From the NCBI RefSeq assembly GCF_030272615.1, contig NC_081414.1, positions 311,228,164-311,292,163 on the forward strand: DNA of 64,000 nt, given 5' to 3'. The notes under the pieces were generated by a model that was not told where the DNA came from, did no database searches, and was given only the letters and a program-made list of their open reading frames with translations. Numbering within the stretch: the first letter of the stretch is position 1; each line of letters starts with the position of its first letter. The stretch comes from Cryptomeria japonica (taxonomy: Eukaryota; Streptophyta; Pinopsida; Cupressales; Cupressaceae). Of this stretch, positions 1 to 11,630 are shown piece by piece. The position numbers and the translations under genes were made by a program.

Positions 1-1
1 G

Positions 2-1573
2 ATGGACAACTATGTCTCTACCATTATCATCAAGGACAAAATGCCTAAGAATTCTACCCGGAGACCCAAGATTGTCCTAAAAGGTGTTGGATCTTCTTCC
101 GAAACTACCTCTAAATGTCATGTCACAACCCGCCGAGGTAAAATCACTTTGCAAGGTGCTCCAGCCAAAAACACCGCTTCTTTGTCAACCAAAACTGAGT
201 ATGACCTTGTAGAATAGTTAGGGAAGACACCTGCGCTCATCTCCATCCTTGAGCTATTATGCATACCCCCCACACATAAAGATATTCTTGACAAAAACTT
301 GAGAGACACTGTCGTTCCTACAGATCTGAATGTGGACTAGTTTCAAGCCATGGTGGGATACCTTTCTGTTCCACACTCCCTTACATTCATAGAAGCTGAC
401 GACACCTCCATAAGTCAGCCACATAATGCACCACTACACATTGAAGCCTTCATACACAAACATCAAATAAAATGAGTCCTGATAGATGGAGGAGCAGGTC
501 TAAACATTTGTACATTGAGCACTATTAAACAATTGGGATATTCTGATAAACCTGTGAATTCTACAAATCAAATCACCATCAAGGCATATGATGATGAAGA
601 GCATTCATCCAAGGGCACAGTCACCTTACCTCTTAGAGTTGGGCCAGTTACGAAGGATGTGGTTTGTCAAGTCCTAGATCTAGATCTCACTTATAACATA
701 TTGCTAGGACATCCTTGGATTCATGAAATGAGGGCAGTCCCATCTACATATCACCAATGCATTAAGTTTCCTCACAATGGAATAGAAGTAATAGTTAACG
801 GTGATCCTGATCCGTTCATATACTGCAATAACCTGAGATCAAAAACTGAGACCATCATTCCCAGTAATCGTGAAGTTGTTCCTTCTTCGACATATATTGA
901 TCCTGAGTCATTAAAACCTTCGACATCAAAACAAGGTGAGCTTAAAGGTAAGTTTCAAAACAAGGGTATGGGGGAATACACTTTAAATCAGACCATGTAC
1001 TTACGACAAGTCATGAGTTCCCCAAAAGAATATGGAAGACCACGTCCTAACAAGCAAGTAACCATCATGGTACTCAAATGGGATCCTACTACCTTTCAAA
1101 GATGGGGCGAACTGGAAGAGGAAGACTTATACAAAATGCTTTACAAAGACATTGAAGGTGACACACAAGATCACATCAGTCTACCATGTGAGAAATATGG
1201 CAAAGGCTTCAAGATTCTACAAAAATTTGGGTATGATGGAAAAAGCCCTCTTGGGTTACGAAAGGAAGGCATCATTGAACCTTTACAACCTGAATTGACT
1301 TTCAAAAAGGAACGCTTGAAGGGACTTGGTTTCTCAACTTCCAAGGTCCACACTCAAAGGGCAGAAGAAGCCTTACAAATCAAAGCTGCCAAAATTCAAC
1401 AAGAGGATCGCTATTCCACAGACTCCAATGAATGGGAATGGGGTTCAAACAAGTCTTCCAGTGACTACAAGCTCACCGAGATATTCAAAGAACCAGATGA
1501 ACCCACAGAAGAAGAGGAATTTTATAAAAGATTCAAAGTTGGTCAAGAAACAACCCATGAGGATTCCACATAG
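2..1573 (+). pseudogene. Gypsy A: Gag tail, aspartic protease and G-patch-like segment
   Basis: Start of the visible gag-pol, in a frame that stays open to 5443 apart from stops. Stops interrupt it at 215-217, 338-340 and 473-475, and TAG at 1571-1573 ends this stretch. A basic segment near 60-170 (TTRRGKITLQG) matches the linker before the protease of element B. The protease active-site region is near 476-510 (LIDGGAGLN), followed by a conserved NILLGHPWIH near 700-725; B has DDGS at the same place. From about 1190 to 1345 comes a glycine-rich G-patch-like segment (FGYDGKSPLGL, then KGLGF). No frameshift is seen. Not functional because of the stops. The protease assignment rests on position and on the flanking conserved motifs. 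Confidence 0.8.
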
Positions 1574-1576
1574 TCC

Positions 1577-3184
1577 TTGTCTCAAGGTCCTAGGTTGAAA
1601 TCACGTAGGATGAGAACCCTTGTCCCAGACTGTGCTACTAGTGATGATAATTTGGATTCGCTCACGATCGAGACTGATGAGGAGAGTGCCATTGATGACC
1701 TCAATAATTACCTTGACATACCCGAATACAACTGCATCTTCACTCTTAGCCCCACTAACTTCGAAGACATTGAAGGCCTTCCCCTTGTTCACCACCAACT
1801 CCTTGACTGGGATCATGAAGGACCTACACAGTTTGACACATTCCAAAATGATGAAGCTTTTATTGACTATCTGGGCATACGAGATGATCTTCCTCCTAGG
1901 GACCATAAAGCGGGATACACTATAGAACTCAATAGCGTGGCATATTTTGGTGAGGGTGTCAAACCTTCCAGTTGCAAAAATGTGAAAATAAGAACAAATC
2001 AAGGGTCTTATGGTGAAAACCACACTGTGGCGCTGTCTGACCCCAAAAAAACAAAAAGAAAGGACGTATCTGAGGGCAAAAACCTCTCTGAGGCACCTGA
2101 AGATGGAAGGCTCGACATTCTCCCATCATCATATGAGGAAAAGTCATCCATGTTGGTAGAGGAGACTATCAAAACAAACATTGGTACAGAAGAGGTTCCA
2201 CACAACATATTCCTGGCTCAATCATTGATAGAGTCAGAAAGGTCAAAATTCATAAGTTTCTTCAAAGAACGACAAATCAACTTTGCTTGGTCATATGTTG
2301 ATATGCCTGGATTAGATCCGGATTTGGTAATGCATCATTTGACAGTTAAACCGGGGGCAAAACTAGTGAAACAGAAATTAAGAAAGATGCATCCACAAGT
2401 TGCATTATTGGTCAAAGCAGAGCTTGAGAAATTATTGGACGTCAGATTCATATGCCCAATTGATTATCCTGAATGGATCTCAAACTTGGTGTTTGTCAGT
2501 AAACCAGATCGCAGCATCAGAATATGTACAAATTTCAGAGACATCAACAAAGCTTGTCCAAAGGATGACTTCCCATTACCAAATATCAACTTGATTGTTG
2601 ATCTCATAGCAGGTCATGAAATGTTATCATTGATGGATGGATTCTCTGGTTATAATCAAATAAGGATCGTGCCCAAGGATCAACACAAAACATCATTCAC
2701 TTGTCCTTGGGGAACTTTCTACTAGAATGTCATGCCCTTCGGGCTAAAGAATGCAGGTGCTACATATCAAAGAGCCATGACTACTATCTTTCATGATCTC
2801 ATGCACATAACCGTGGAAGATTATGTCGACGACCTCTTAGGCAAATCAATAGACAGAAATACACATTTTGACATACTTTCAGTCATCTTTGATCGGTTGG
2901 AAAAATACAAAGTAAGATTAAACCCCAAGAAATGTGTCTTTGGAGTAACCTCTGGGAAGCTCCTAGGATTCATTGTATCCAAAAGAGGAATCGAAGCTGA
3001 TCCAGCAAAAGTCAAGGCCATCTTGGAAATGCAACCACCAACACATATCAGTCAACTTCGGTCTTTACAAGGCAGGCTTCAGTCCATACGAAGATTCATA
3101 GCGCAACTTGCAGATAAGTGTAATCCTTTTCAGCACTTGCTACATAAAAACATCAAATTCAAATGGGATGATAACTATCAATAG
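1577..3184 (+). pseudogene. Gypsy A: linker and reverse transcriptase
   Basis: Continues in the same frame as the protease segment. About 1577-2200 is an acidic linker with no recognised domain, although B has a counterpart. RT follows, with KPDRSIRICTNFRD near 2500, CPKDDFPLPNI near 2550, the LMDGFSGYNQIRI block near 2630, and the catalytic YVDD at 2822-2833. Reverse transcriptase copies the element RNA into DNA in cytoplasmic particles. An in-frame TAG at 2723-2725 lies just before MPFGLKNAGATYQ, and another TAG at 3182-3184 lies at the end of the RT connection. The catalytic residues are intact, so the stops are the visible lesions. Confidence 0.9.
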
Positions 3185-4282
3185 GCTTTCCAGACACTCA
3201 AATATTATCTTCTAAATCCGCCAGTTCTGATGCCACTTGTTCCAGATCAACCTCTGTTACTATACATATCAGCTACTCCAACAGCATTGGGGGCACTCTT
3301 AACACAACAAATTGCTGAGGGCAAAGAAAAAGCAATATACTATATCAATCGCACATTGGTGGGATATGAGCTAAACTACACACCAATTGAGCGTGCATGT
3401 CTCGCCGTGGTCTTTACTTCACAGAAATTACGACATAACATGCTCACTCATAAGACTAAGTTGGTTGCAAGAATTGATCCATTGAAATACCTTCTCAATA
3501 AAGCAACACTTACTGGACGACTAGCCAAATGGGTAATGATCCTTAGTGAATTTGACATCGAGTATGTGGACAGAAAAGCAATAAAAGGACAAGCCATCGC
3601 AGATCAATTAGCAGATGCTCCCATGATAGATGATGTTCCTCTAAGTTCAGAATTTTCAGATGAATCCATTTTAACAATGTCACATGCAAAGCCATGGCAA
3701 CTGTACTTTGACGGCTCATACACACAGCATGGGGTAGGAGCTGGCATCCTCTTTATAACTCCTCAAGGGGATTCTATACCAAAATCATACCACTTATCAT
3801 TTCCTTGCACTAACAATATAGCGAAATATGAGGCATTAACAACTAGATCACGGATTGCAGTTCAGTGGAAGATCCAGGAACTTCGTGTTTTTGGGGACTC
3901 TCAACTTGTAATCCATCAAGCAACTGATGATTACCAAACAAAAGATGAAAAATTACTACCTTACAAACAAATGGTGGATGACCTGAAACAACACTTCACC
4001 AAGATAGATTTTGAGCAGATACCAAGAGAGCAGAATCGCGTCACAGATGCCATGGCTACAATTGCTTCCCTGATCGATATACCTCCAAATGAGACCCGCT
4101 ATGAGTTCTTGGTGGATAACCTTTTGGTTCCTTCATATGAAATCATTCCTACTGAGATGATATGTGTCGTCGGTCCCGAGTCCAAGTTATATGGTTCCAT
4201 TTTCACATACCTTCGTGACAATACCCTACCTCCTGATCTATCAAATAACCAACGTCGCACTTTCATTCGCCAATCTTCTTGA
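3185..4282 (+). pseudogene. Gypsy A: RNase H plus second (aRNH-type) RNase H
   Basis: The first RNase H domain covers about 3190-3600. It has LLLYISATPTALGALL, YYINRTLVGYELNYTPIE and a WVMILSEFDIEYVDRK tail. A second RNase H follows at about 3690-4070, with LYFDGSYTQHGVGAGI (catalytic D), NIAKYEALTT (catalytic E), VFGDSQLVI (catalytic D) and a C-terminal NRVTDAMA (catalytic D). Two RNase H modules in tandem mark the Tat clade; the second is of the type also seen in cellular and archaeal RNase H. A TGA at 4280-4282 separates it from integrase, in the same frame. Confidence 0.87.
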
Positions 4283-5443
4283 TACGTCATTTTAGCTAAT
4301 ATCCTATATCAGCAAGGTCTAGATGGCACTCTTCTTAGATGTTTAAAAAGTGACGAAGCTCAGATTGCATTAGGTGAAGTTCATGAAGGGATATGTGGTC
4401 CACATGCTAGTGGTCCTACCTTGGCCAAGAAACTCATCAGGACTGGATATTACTGGCCCAATATGGAAAAGGACTCATATCAGTTTGTCAAGAAATGTAA
4501 GCAATGTCAAATTCATGGAGACCTCATACACGCACCAGCACAAGAACTTCAACCAATTGCATCTCCCTGGCCCTTTTGTCAGTGGGGACTCAATCTCATA
4601 GGCAAGATTCACCCTCCTTCTTCCAATGGTCATAAATTCATTATCACTACCATAGAGTATTTCACAAAATGGATCGAAACCGTGCCTCTCACACAAGTCA
4701 CTGGAAAACAGATTGCTACATTCATCCTCAACTATATCATTTGTCGATACGGTATTCCTGTTTCCATTATCACTGATAACGGGCGTCCCTTCAAAAATCA
4801 GGATGTTCGTGAACTCTGTGACCGCTTCCATATTTCCCATCATTTCTCCACGCCATATTACCCCCAAGGTAATGGTCAAGCAAAGGCTTCTAATAAAACA
4901 ATCCTTAAAATCCTAAAGAAGACAGTCGACGAGGCTGGTCATAATTGGCATATCCAACTTAATCCTGCACTTTGGGCTTACCACACAAGTGTCTGCACAC
5001 CTACAGGAACTACACCCTATTCACTTGTCTATGGCGTTGAAGCCATCTTGCCTATTGAGGTCGAGCTACCCTCTTTACGGGTCTCTTTGCAAAACATCAT
5101 CAGTGATGAAGACTATAGGGTCTCTCACTTACAAGAGCTTGAACTACTGGATGAACGAAGACAAACTGCTTTTAATCATCTCAAGGCTTACCAACAACGA
5201 ATGAGTCGCAGCTACAATCACAAGGTCAAGCCTCGCACATTTGAGGTAGGTGATTTGGTTCTCAGAGAAAACCCCAAAAATCAGCAAGATAGAGAGAAGA
5301 AGGGCAAGTTCGAACCAAATTGGCTTGGTCCTTACATCATTACAATAGCATATGGATCTGGGGCATATCAGCTCTCAACTACAGAAGGTAAACCTTTGGA
5401 GGATCCTATCAATAGCATGCACCTTCGCAGGTTCTACACATAG
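4283..5443 (+). pseudogene. Gypsy A: integrase with two catalytic residues changed
   Basis: Open from 4283 to the natural stop at 5441-5443. The zinc-binding N-terminal domain is at about 4380-4515 (HEGICGPH, then CKQC). The catalytic core lies near 4560-5060 and the GPF/Y module near 5310-5345 (NWLGPYII). Integrase joins element DNA to the host chromosome with a D, D, E triad. Here the first D is N (codon 4592-4594, GIDLIG in B versus GLNLIG) and the E is K (codon 4883-4885, GQAEASN in B versus GQAKASN). Both are single G-to-A changes. The middle D (ITDNG) is kept. This copy is dead as an enzyme. Confidence 0.9.
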
Positions 5444-5865
5444 CTCTTTGGAATATCCTAATTCAAAAAATACAAAAAAAATCAAAAAAATTCAAAAATA
5501 CAAAAAAAAAATTATAAAACAAAAAATCGTTACTTGGTGAAAACCTAGCAAACAGGTGCCTTGTGACACAAAAAACATTGAAAAATCGAAAATAGTAAAG
5601 AAAAATAATTCCGTCCAACGGTGAAAAACCACTTCGGTGGCGCCCTGGGCAAGTACCATGGTGAAAACTGGGTCACCAGTGCCATGTGTAGAGACATTGC
5701 TCCTCCCTCCTTCAGGATTCACTTTCATCCTTTCACTTTGCACACACTCACAACCTATTCGTTCATAATAAACTTACCCATAACCCCACCACTAGATGCC
5801 TATCTCCTTTGGCTCCCTCCCGTAGCTATCACTGTTCGCGATGGTCTATGGAAGCTCCTCGCCCG
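5444..5865 (+). other. Gypsy A: post-integrase noncoding segment with shared motif
   Basis: No ORF is supported here. A-rich sequence (5462-5527) is followed by GGTGAAAACCTAGCAAACAG from about 5536 and a second GTGAAAA copy near 5621. A short hairpin CCAC-TTCG-GTGG occurs at 5629-5640, followed by GCGCC. The same block follows integrase in B (26926-27090), and a degenerate form occurs in C (45850-45920). Confidence 0.7.
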
Positions 5866-7590
5866 CTAATCCGCTGGCACTGCACCATAATAGAGATCCC
5901 GCCAGTAGGCAATCTCCTCCCCGGCCCGTAGAACATAGGCATATCCGGCCCCTGTGTCCTCTGCTACCTGCCTCCCATCCCTCAGTGTTGTCTCAGCCTC
6001 TGTGTAGCACTGAATGGCCTGGTCTTTCTCCCGCTCAGTATCTCGGACCTGCCTCCTGAGCCTATCCCTCTCCCTCTCCCTCTCCAACTCCTGGATCTCA
6101 TCTGCCTGTCCCTGGCAGATCTCCCTTAGCTCCGTCAGCTCATCCTCCTCAGACTCAGCCCCCTGTGGCTCCCCCTGTATGGGTGCCTGCCCCTATGCCT
6201 ATGTCTGTACCTGTATTGGTGCCTATACGGGTACCTATCCCTGTATCTGTCCATGTACCTGCACCTGTCTAGGACCCTGTGCTACTGGCACCTGTAGCGG
6301 CAATCCACCGCGACCCCTCACCACCCGAGCCTACCTATCCTCTCCACCCTCCCTCCGTGGTGCAACCCTCCTCTCTCCAACTACCCCCCTCCTCCTCCGT
6401 TGGCCTCTACCCCCATCAGCTCCATCATCATCATCATCATCCCCACCACCATCTCCATCTAATAGCTCTCCCGAATCCGTCAGGCATGGAAATGGATGCT
6501 CGGCCCAGTATGCTGTGTACTCGGCATCCACGTGGGCATCCTCAATCTCTGGCCACATGTCCCAGGGTAGGGGCATCATCTCTACCACCTGCATAATAGC
6601 CTGATCATAGGATAATAGGGGCCCAAACTACGCCTGATCTCTCACAGTCCATGCATACATGCCTGAACCCCGTGGCATCCGCTGAATCCTGCCAAACTGC
6701 CTGCCAACCCTGTCCACTAGTTGCCTCTCCAACACATAGGGCATCCGCCCAATCAGGTACCTGCTCCAGAAGGTGTAGGGAAGCTCTACCGCATCATCCT
6801 CCCACTGCTTGCATCCCAGGTATGGCCTCCATATGACCATATCGATGTCATCAATCACCCGCCGCCAATGCTCTAGCCTGCCAATCCGTGGCTGTGACGT
6901 GATCATGTCGTATAAATGTACAAAACTGCATTCATGACCTCTGCCTCTGAAATGTATCGGTCTCGTCACTGGCAGATGCTCATAGGCCCACACCTGTAAC
7001 AATGTCACCCCGCAGCCCAATCCCACTGATTCGTGGTATACAAACTAATGCAGCTCATAGTAGAGGTGTGCCAGCACACACGGTCCACAGGCATATCCGG
7101 TGTGCTGTGTCACCAGTGTCTCCAGTGCACCTCCCCAGCCCACAACCAACCCTCGTGTCGCTCTATCAGGATACAGGAACCCACTGATCGCTCCTCCTAT
7201 CACTGCTGGCGGCGCCAATCCTGTAGTTGTCATAGTGTCCCAAGCCACATGCCCTGCACTCATCTCCAGTCCTGGGTCCTGGAACACTTGTCTCAGGGCC
7301 TCCCTATCTCCATCTCGATCATAGGGAATCAGCTCCCCGTCGATCGATATCCACAAAATCCTATATACATCCTCCAGGGTGACTGCCATCTCACCCATCG
7401 GCAAATGAAATGTACAAGTCTTGGAGTGCCATCTCTCAGCTAATGCAGTTAGCAAACCCATGTTCACCTGAAACTCAGGCACATACAGAATATGTCTCAA
7501 TCCCATAGCCTCAATCACAGCTCAGTCCTCGGCTGTCAACTCAGGTCGCAATCTCTGTGTCGATGGGAATCTCTCCCATGACTCCAACAT
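5866..7590 (-). pseudogene. Gypsy A: antisense ORF encoding a plant mobile domain (PMD) protein
   Basis: Reads opposite to gag-pol, between integrase and the 3' LTR, as in extra antisense ORFs described for Tat-lineage elements. I start it at the ATG at 7588-7590, which matches the start in element D. The PMD hallmark lies near 7370-7500: NMGLLTALAERWHSKTCTFH followed by MGEMAVTLEDVYRIL and GELIPYDRDG. A conserved block near 6640-6960 (RPIHFRGRGHE, LPYTFWSRYLIGRMPYVLER) follows. Next come an acidic/basic low-complexity part (about 6340-6450) and a C-terminal coiled coil rich in E and R (about 5940-6110). Stops at 7522-7524, 7045-7047 and 6628-6630 break it; the second is CAG to TAG relative to D. 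In host PMD proteins the domain acts in the nucleus; its role in the element is unknown. Confidence 0.82.
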
Positions 7591-7644
7591 AGGCAGATAC
7601 TCCTGCAGTCAAGCAAATCAATCATGTCAATCATAGTGGCATTC

Positions 7645-8005
7645 ACTGTTCATCACAAAATGCTACTTTTTATCTAAGTGCATATGGCTATCTATCCTAG
7701 TGACACTCACTGTTCATCACAAAGTGTTGCTTTTTCCCTAGTGACACTCCATGTTCATCACAAAGTGTTGCTTCTATCCTAGTGGTACTCCCTGTTCATC
7801 ACAAAGTGTTGCTCACATTTGCACTCACTGTTTATCACAAAGTGCTGTTCTTTTTAGTACTCCCTGTTCATCACAAAGTACTATATCTTGGTACTCACTG
7901 TTCATCACAAAGTGCCTTGATTTATCCTAGTCTTCCCTAGAGGACCTGCTTGAGTGTATCCTCTCAACAACTTATCCAATCGATAGCATATGTTCATCAC
8001 AGAAC
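7645..8005 (+). repeat. Gypsy A: tandem array of about eight TTCATCACAAAGTG units
   Basis: The core ACTGTTCATCACAAAGTGTT recurs near 7645, 7706, 7747, 7788, 7825, 7861 and 7897, with a degenerate copy near 7990. Spacing is about 36-60 bases. It lies between the antisense ORF and the PPT. Element D carries the same units inverted (61120-61560). Confidence 0.85.
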
Positions 8006-8027
8006 TGCCGATTTGACCTAGAAGACA

Positions 8028-8300
8028 CAAATTCACATTTTTGGACACAAACGCGCTTTTCTGACATAAACGCGCTTAAAGACTGCACAGACGCCCCTGA
8101 AAAACACAGACGTGCCTATGCTCTGCACAAACGCGCCTGGGTGACACAGATGTGCCTTCTTGGCATAAATGTGCCTACACATCACAAACATGGCCGCATT
8201 TGGCACAGACACGGTTTCCATCACAGACGCGACTGGCACCAACACAGACGGGCCTCGCGAGCATACAAGCGCCTGGCACCAACGCAAATGCACTTGGACG
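8028..8300 (+). repeat. Gypsy A: second degenerate array, CACAAACGCGCCT-like units
   Basis: Short units resembling CACAAACGCGCCT or CACAGACGTGCCT recur about every 25 bases. Many differences between units are CG/TG/CA exchanges, as expected for decayed CpG sites. Degenerate inverted copies lie in D near 60975-61095. Confidence 0.7.
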
Positions 8301-8799
8301 TTTTTTGACATTTTTGGACCCTAACCTAAAGCACATTTATTGCCCTATCTACCATGCATTAATGAAAACAATAAATGCATCAAAGTACAAGGAGGTTTCG
8401 CGGTACTTACCAGCTCTCCTGCCTCTGCTAGCCTCTGAAATCGGCAAACGCGGTCGAATCTGTGAACAAAGGCCATTGCTACTGACTGCTGCTACTCTAT
8501 TTTCGCTCTGCACTCTGCTCTCGTGGAGGTGTATATGACAATGAGGATGTATTTCCTTTGTGGTCTATCTTATAGACTGCCCTAGCCCTCGTTTCCCAAG
8601 TCACTCTTCATTATTGCGTGACTCTGTCACTTTATCCGGTCAGTCCATTCTAGCCTCTCTTTCTTATCGAGAGATTGTCTGCAATCTTTTCAGACATTTT
8701 CATCCAATCTCTCGAGGGGGCATATCATTCCCATCTTGGGGCAACTCTGTATCAGTTCATATTATCTTCTTTGAAACAACGCGACAAGCCACATTGTCT
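8301..8799 (+). other. Gypsy A: 3' untranslated region before the PPT, no gene seen
   Basis: No convincing ORF. The last 150 bases share blocks with B and C in the same place (CTCGAGGGGGCAT near 8711, a TTGGGGCA block, TTTGAAACAACG near 8770). Confidence 0.6.
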
Positions 8800-8814
8800 C
8801 AAAGAGGGGCAAAA
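8800..8814 (+). other. Gypsy A: polypurine tract (plus-strand primer)
   Basis: CAAAGAGGGGCAAAA directly precedes the LTR start TGTAGACAC. The same tract lies at the same place in C, with one base different in B. Confidence 0.9.
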
Positions 8815-9583
8815 TGTAGACACCCAAAATTGTCCAGTCTAATTAAATAAATATTTATTTATTTAATTATCTAAGCCTAATTCTTCTATTAATTAAATAA
8901 ATCTTTATTTATTTAATTAATTCATTTATCCTCTTCTAGCCTTATTTCTCATTTAAATAAATACATTTATTTATTTAAATTATCCTTTTCCTAAATTAAA
9001 TAAATATCTTATTTATTTAATTGATCCCACTTCTTCTATTAATTAAATAAATCTTTATTTTATTTAATTAATTCATTAACCTTTTCTACCCATGACACAT
9101 GTCATTCATCTTAATTCATACACTACCTACCCCTTTTATTATTTTATTATTTCTTTTACCTACCCTCTAATCATAGCCGACCTCCTTTTACACCTCTCAA
9201 TCTTATCCCTCCATTTCTTATTGTGTCTTCTATATAAGGAGATGCCTCCTTCATTATCAAACCCTAATCATTCATTCTAATCAATCATCTTGAGGACTTG
9301 ACTACACTGTGATCCTACTTGCAACCACATTCCATTCTTTGTTGAGCTCTTGTGCACATAAAATCTGAGAGCAAATATATCAAGCAAGATCAATGGAGAT
9401 AGGAAGAATGGAGATCCAAACCCTATTGGACATGTGATGGTATAATCTTTGTGATTTCATTTAATTTGCATTGTCTTAAGTAATCTTCATATGTTATGGT
9501 GGATCTTTGTTGTTGTTGGGCTAGGGTTTTGTGGTTGAATTCATTTAGCCTTTCAATATCGTTATTATTGTTATCCATTTTCA
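8815..9583 (+). repeat. Gypsy A: 3' LTR
   Basis: Begins TGTAGACACCC right after the PPT. The first 250 bases are AT-rich repeats of AATTAAATAAAT type. A TATA-like element TATATAAGG starts at 9231. The part after the TATA box is shared, inverted, with D (60559-60938). The end at 9583 is a CA chosen from that shared stretch. With no 5' LTR in the window, neither the length nor the target duplication can be checked. Confidence 0.8.
9231..9237 (+). promoter_or_regulatory. TATA-like element in the LTR of Gypsy A
   Basis: TATATAA inside the LTR, in a context conserved in D. Likely the core promoter for element RNA. Confidence 0.5.
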
Positions 9584-9599
9584 CCATATACACATATTA

Positions 9600-9900
9600 T
9601 TATGATAAAACCTCATATTCCAAACTGCAACACTTTAATCATTACCAATCACCGGAAACAATCAAAACATCTCCACGTTTATCGGTTAAGGTCCTAATTC
9701 TCAGTTCACTATCCTTGATACTGGTAAGGCATTTCCAATATACCAAAAAGACTTAGATGATAAAATACAACATAGTAGACATCAGTTGCCATCAATGACA
9801 ACACAAATAACTAATCAAAGTCATCCAATCATGCAATCTCAATCTCTTCATCACAAACAGTCTTTTACCAGTTCAGTCATGATTCTTCATTTGCATCAGT
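9600..9900 (-). repeat. Possible inverted fragment of a Copia E-type LTR
   Basis: Read on the minus strand, about 9720-9800 resembles the E LTR near 13795-13855: an ATTGATGGCAAC block and then TATCATCTAAG in the same order. This suggests a rearranged LTR piece next to the truncated E. No ends are visible. Confidence 0.35.
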
Positions 9901-9984
9901 TATGCCAAACATGCCAACAATTGACTAAAAGCAGGTTCATTTGATGAAGCAAACATTGATGCCTTGGTTAATGAGGTATAAAAG

Positions 9985-11131
9985 TTGAATGATGATAAGA
10001 CAAATCTAAGGAGAGAGCTGGAATCCCTTACCATCAGAATGAGCCAAGAGTTGGAAGTCAGGAGAACAACTGACGACACAATAAAAGATAAGGATCATGA
10101 GATCTTAAAGCTGAACCAGGAGATTGGTACCTTGTATGCACAACTTCAAGAGGAAAAAGAGGAAAAAGAGGAAATACAAGTTGATCTAGACATGGTTGTC
10201 TCTTAGAGAAAGTCTTACAAAGAAGAATGAAGATATTACTAAGGAGTTGGTTGATGCTAATGATATATTGGCTAAATTCAACAAGAGCACTGCTATGCTT
10301 GATGAACAAATTCAGTCACAAAGGCATAATGGAGATATACATGGCTTGGGATCCACAACCTTTGAATAAGGAGAGTCATCTAGTATCAAGGACATCATGC
10401 ATGAAGCCAAATCTGCACCAAAGACCAAAAAGATGAACGCCGCTAAAAGAACCTACAAACCAGGTGGTTTTAACTATCATAAGGTAGGTCATACTACTAA
10501 TGTTTGTAGAAGTAGATCCAATACTTTTGATGGATATATACCTAATGCATATGAAGGATATAAGCGTAGAACTTTTAATGGATATTGCTTCAATTGCAAC
10601 AAGTATGGGCATAGAGTTGTTGAGTGGAGGTCAGGAGTTAACAATCTAAGATCTTACATTGGTCAGAGGTTTAATGGAGAATGACAAATATCTTACAATG
10701 ATCGAAGGAACCCTACATGGCAGAGATATTACAATGACCGGAGGAACCCTACTTGGCAAAGACCTTATGTGAACCGGTCTAGTCCATATGAAATGGAGAA
10801 TAGATGGAATGTGACATGTTCAATCTGTCACAACTATGGACATGTTGCTATGAATTGTCGAAGAACAACTGGTAGAGGCAATGCTAGACCCTGGAGCGCA
10901 TCTGGAATGGCATATTTCCATTGTCACAAACTGGGACACCTTGTAAAGTTTTGTAGAGCCATAATGAACAAACCAATTAATCGGTCTATTGACCGGAAAG
11001 GAATGAAGATGGTTGATGTTGAAGAAACCAGAAGCGAGATGAACAAGATATGGAAGAATAAAAGTGAGGTGAAACCATTAGAGGACTCCAATTCTTCACC
11101 TAGTGTGGAGAATCCTTCACCGGTAAACTAA
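9985..11131 (+). pseudogene. Copia E: Gag C-terminal part, coiled coil and zinc knuckles
   Basis: The first part (9985-10206) is a charged helical stretch with heptad-like spacing, consistent with a coiled coil. Further on are CX2CX4HX4C-like knuckles. One is at about 10585-10635 (CFNCNKYGH, where the final Cys is replaced by Trp). One is at about 10818-10860 (CSICHNYGHVAMNC, complete). One is near 10918-10955 (HCHKLGHLVKFC, where the first position is not Cys). Gag packages element RNA. At least two frame changes and several stops separate the open parts. Confidence 0.7.
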
Positions 11132-11630
11132 GCTATGATGAAGCTTAGGGGGAACATATTGTCATATCCATTTTTCAGACCCCCTGAATGGTGTGCAGTA
11201 AGTCAAATCTGCATGTTTTGATGCAATATGATGTTATAAAGTGATTTTTGAACTGGTTACATTTCAAATCAGTAAATTGAATGTGATATGTGTGTCGGTA
11301 TCAAATTTTAGAGTTGAACAGTGATTAGGGTATGTTCAACCGGTATGATAAAAGACAAATAAAAGGTGTTTTGTAGTCCCATTTTTCACTTAGCATTGTT
11401 GAGAACACATCTAGAGAAACACAAAAGAACTTTTGATTGCTACTTTGGTGAGATTGATAGTTGACTGTGAAGATTGTGGAAGAGCATTCAGACCGAAAGC
11501 CCTAGTTGTGACAAATCTGATGATATCAGCAAGTCTGATGCAGTTGAGGAACAAAAGCTAGTGATTATTGAACTGGTGATTTAGATTGATGCTGAGCAAA
11601 ACAATGTGGAGGACACTACTCAACTGGTAG
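11132..11630 (+). other. Copia E: interval where protease and integrase would be expected
   Basis: About 500 bases with no recognisable coding sequence. Complete Copia elements have protease and integrase between Gag and RT, about 2 kb in F. I infer a large internal deletion or rearrangement, with this segment left of unknown origin. Confidence 0.55.

Larger units (their letters stand above)
1..9583 (+). mobile_element. Gypsy A: Tat/Ogre-type LTR retrotransposon, 5' end outside the window
   Basis: The order of parts is: end of Gag, protease, G-patch-like segment, RT, RNase H, second RNase H, integrase, antisense PMD ORF, two tandem arrays, PPT and 3' LTR. The dual RNase H and the antisense ORF downstream of integrase are known marks of the Tat lineage of Ty3/Gypsy. 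The 5' LTR, leader and most of Gag are missing because the window starts inside the element. The 3' LTR end at 9583 is placed at the last CA of the part shared with element D (inverted copy at 60559); it may be off by some tens of bases. Confidence 0.85.

Noticed and set aside
1-5443. Endogenous pararetrovirus (caulimovirus-type) origin
   Set aside because: An integrase with zinc domain and GPF/Y module, a second RNase H and LTRs point to Ty3/Gypsy of the Tat clade; no movement or coat protein was seen.
6014-6604. 196-codon plus-strand frame rich in Ser, Cys and Pro
   Set aside because: It is the opposite strand of the PMD ORF of A, and the conserved protein is on the minus strand.
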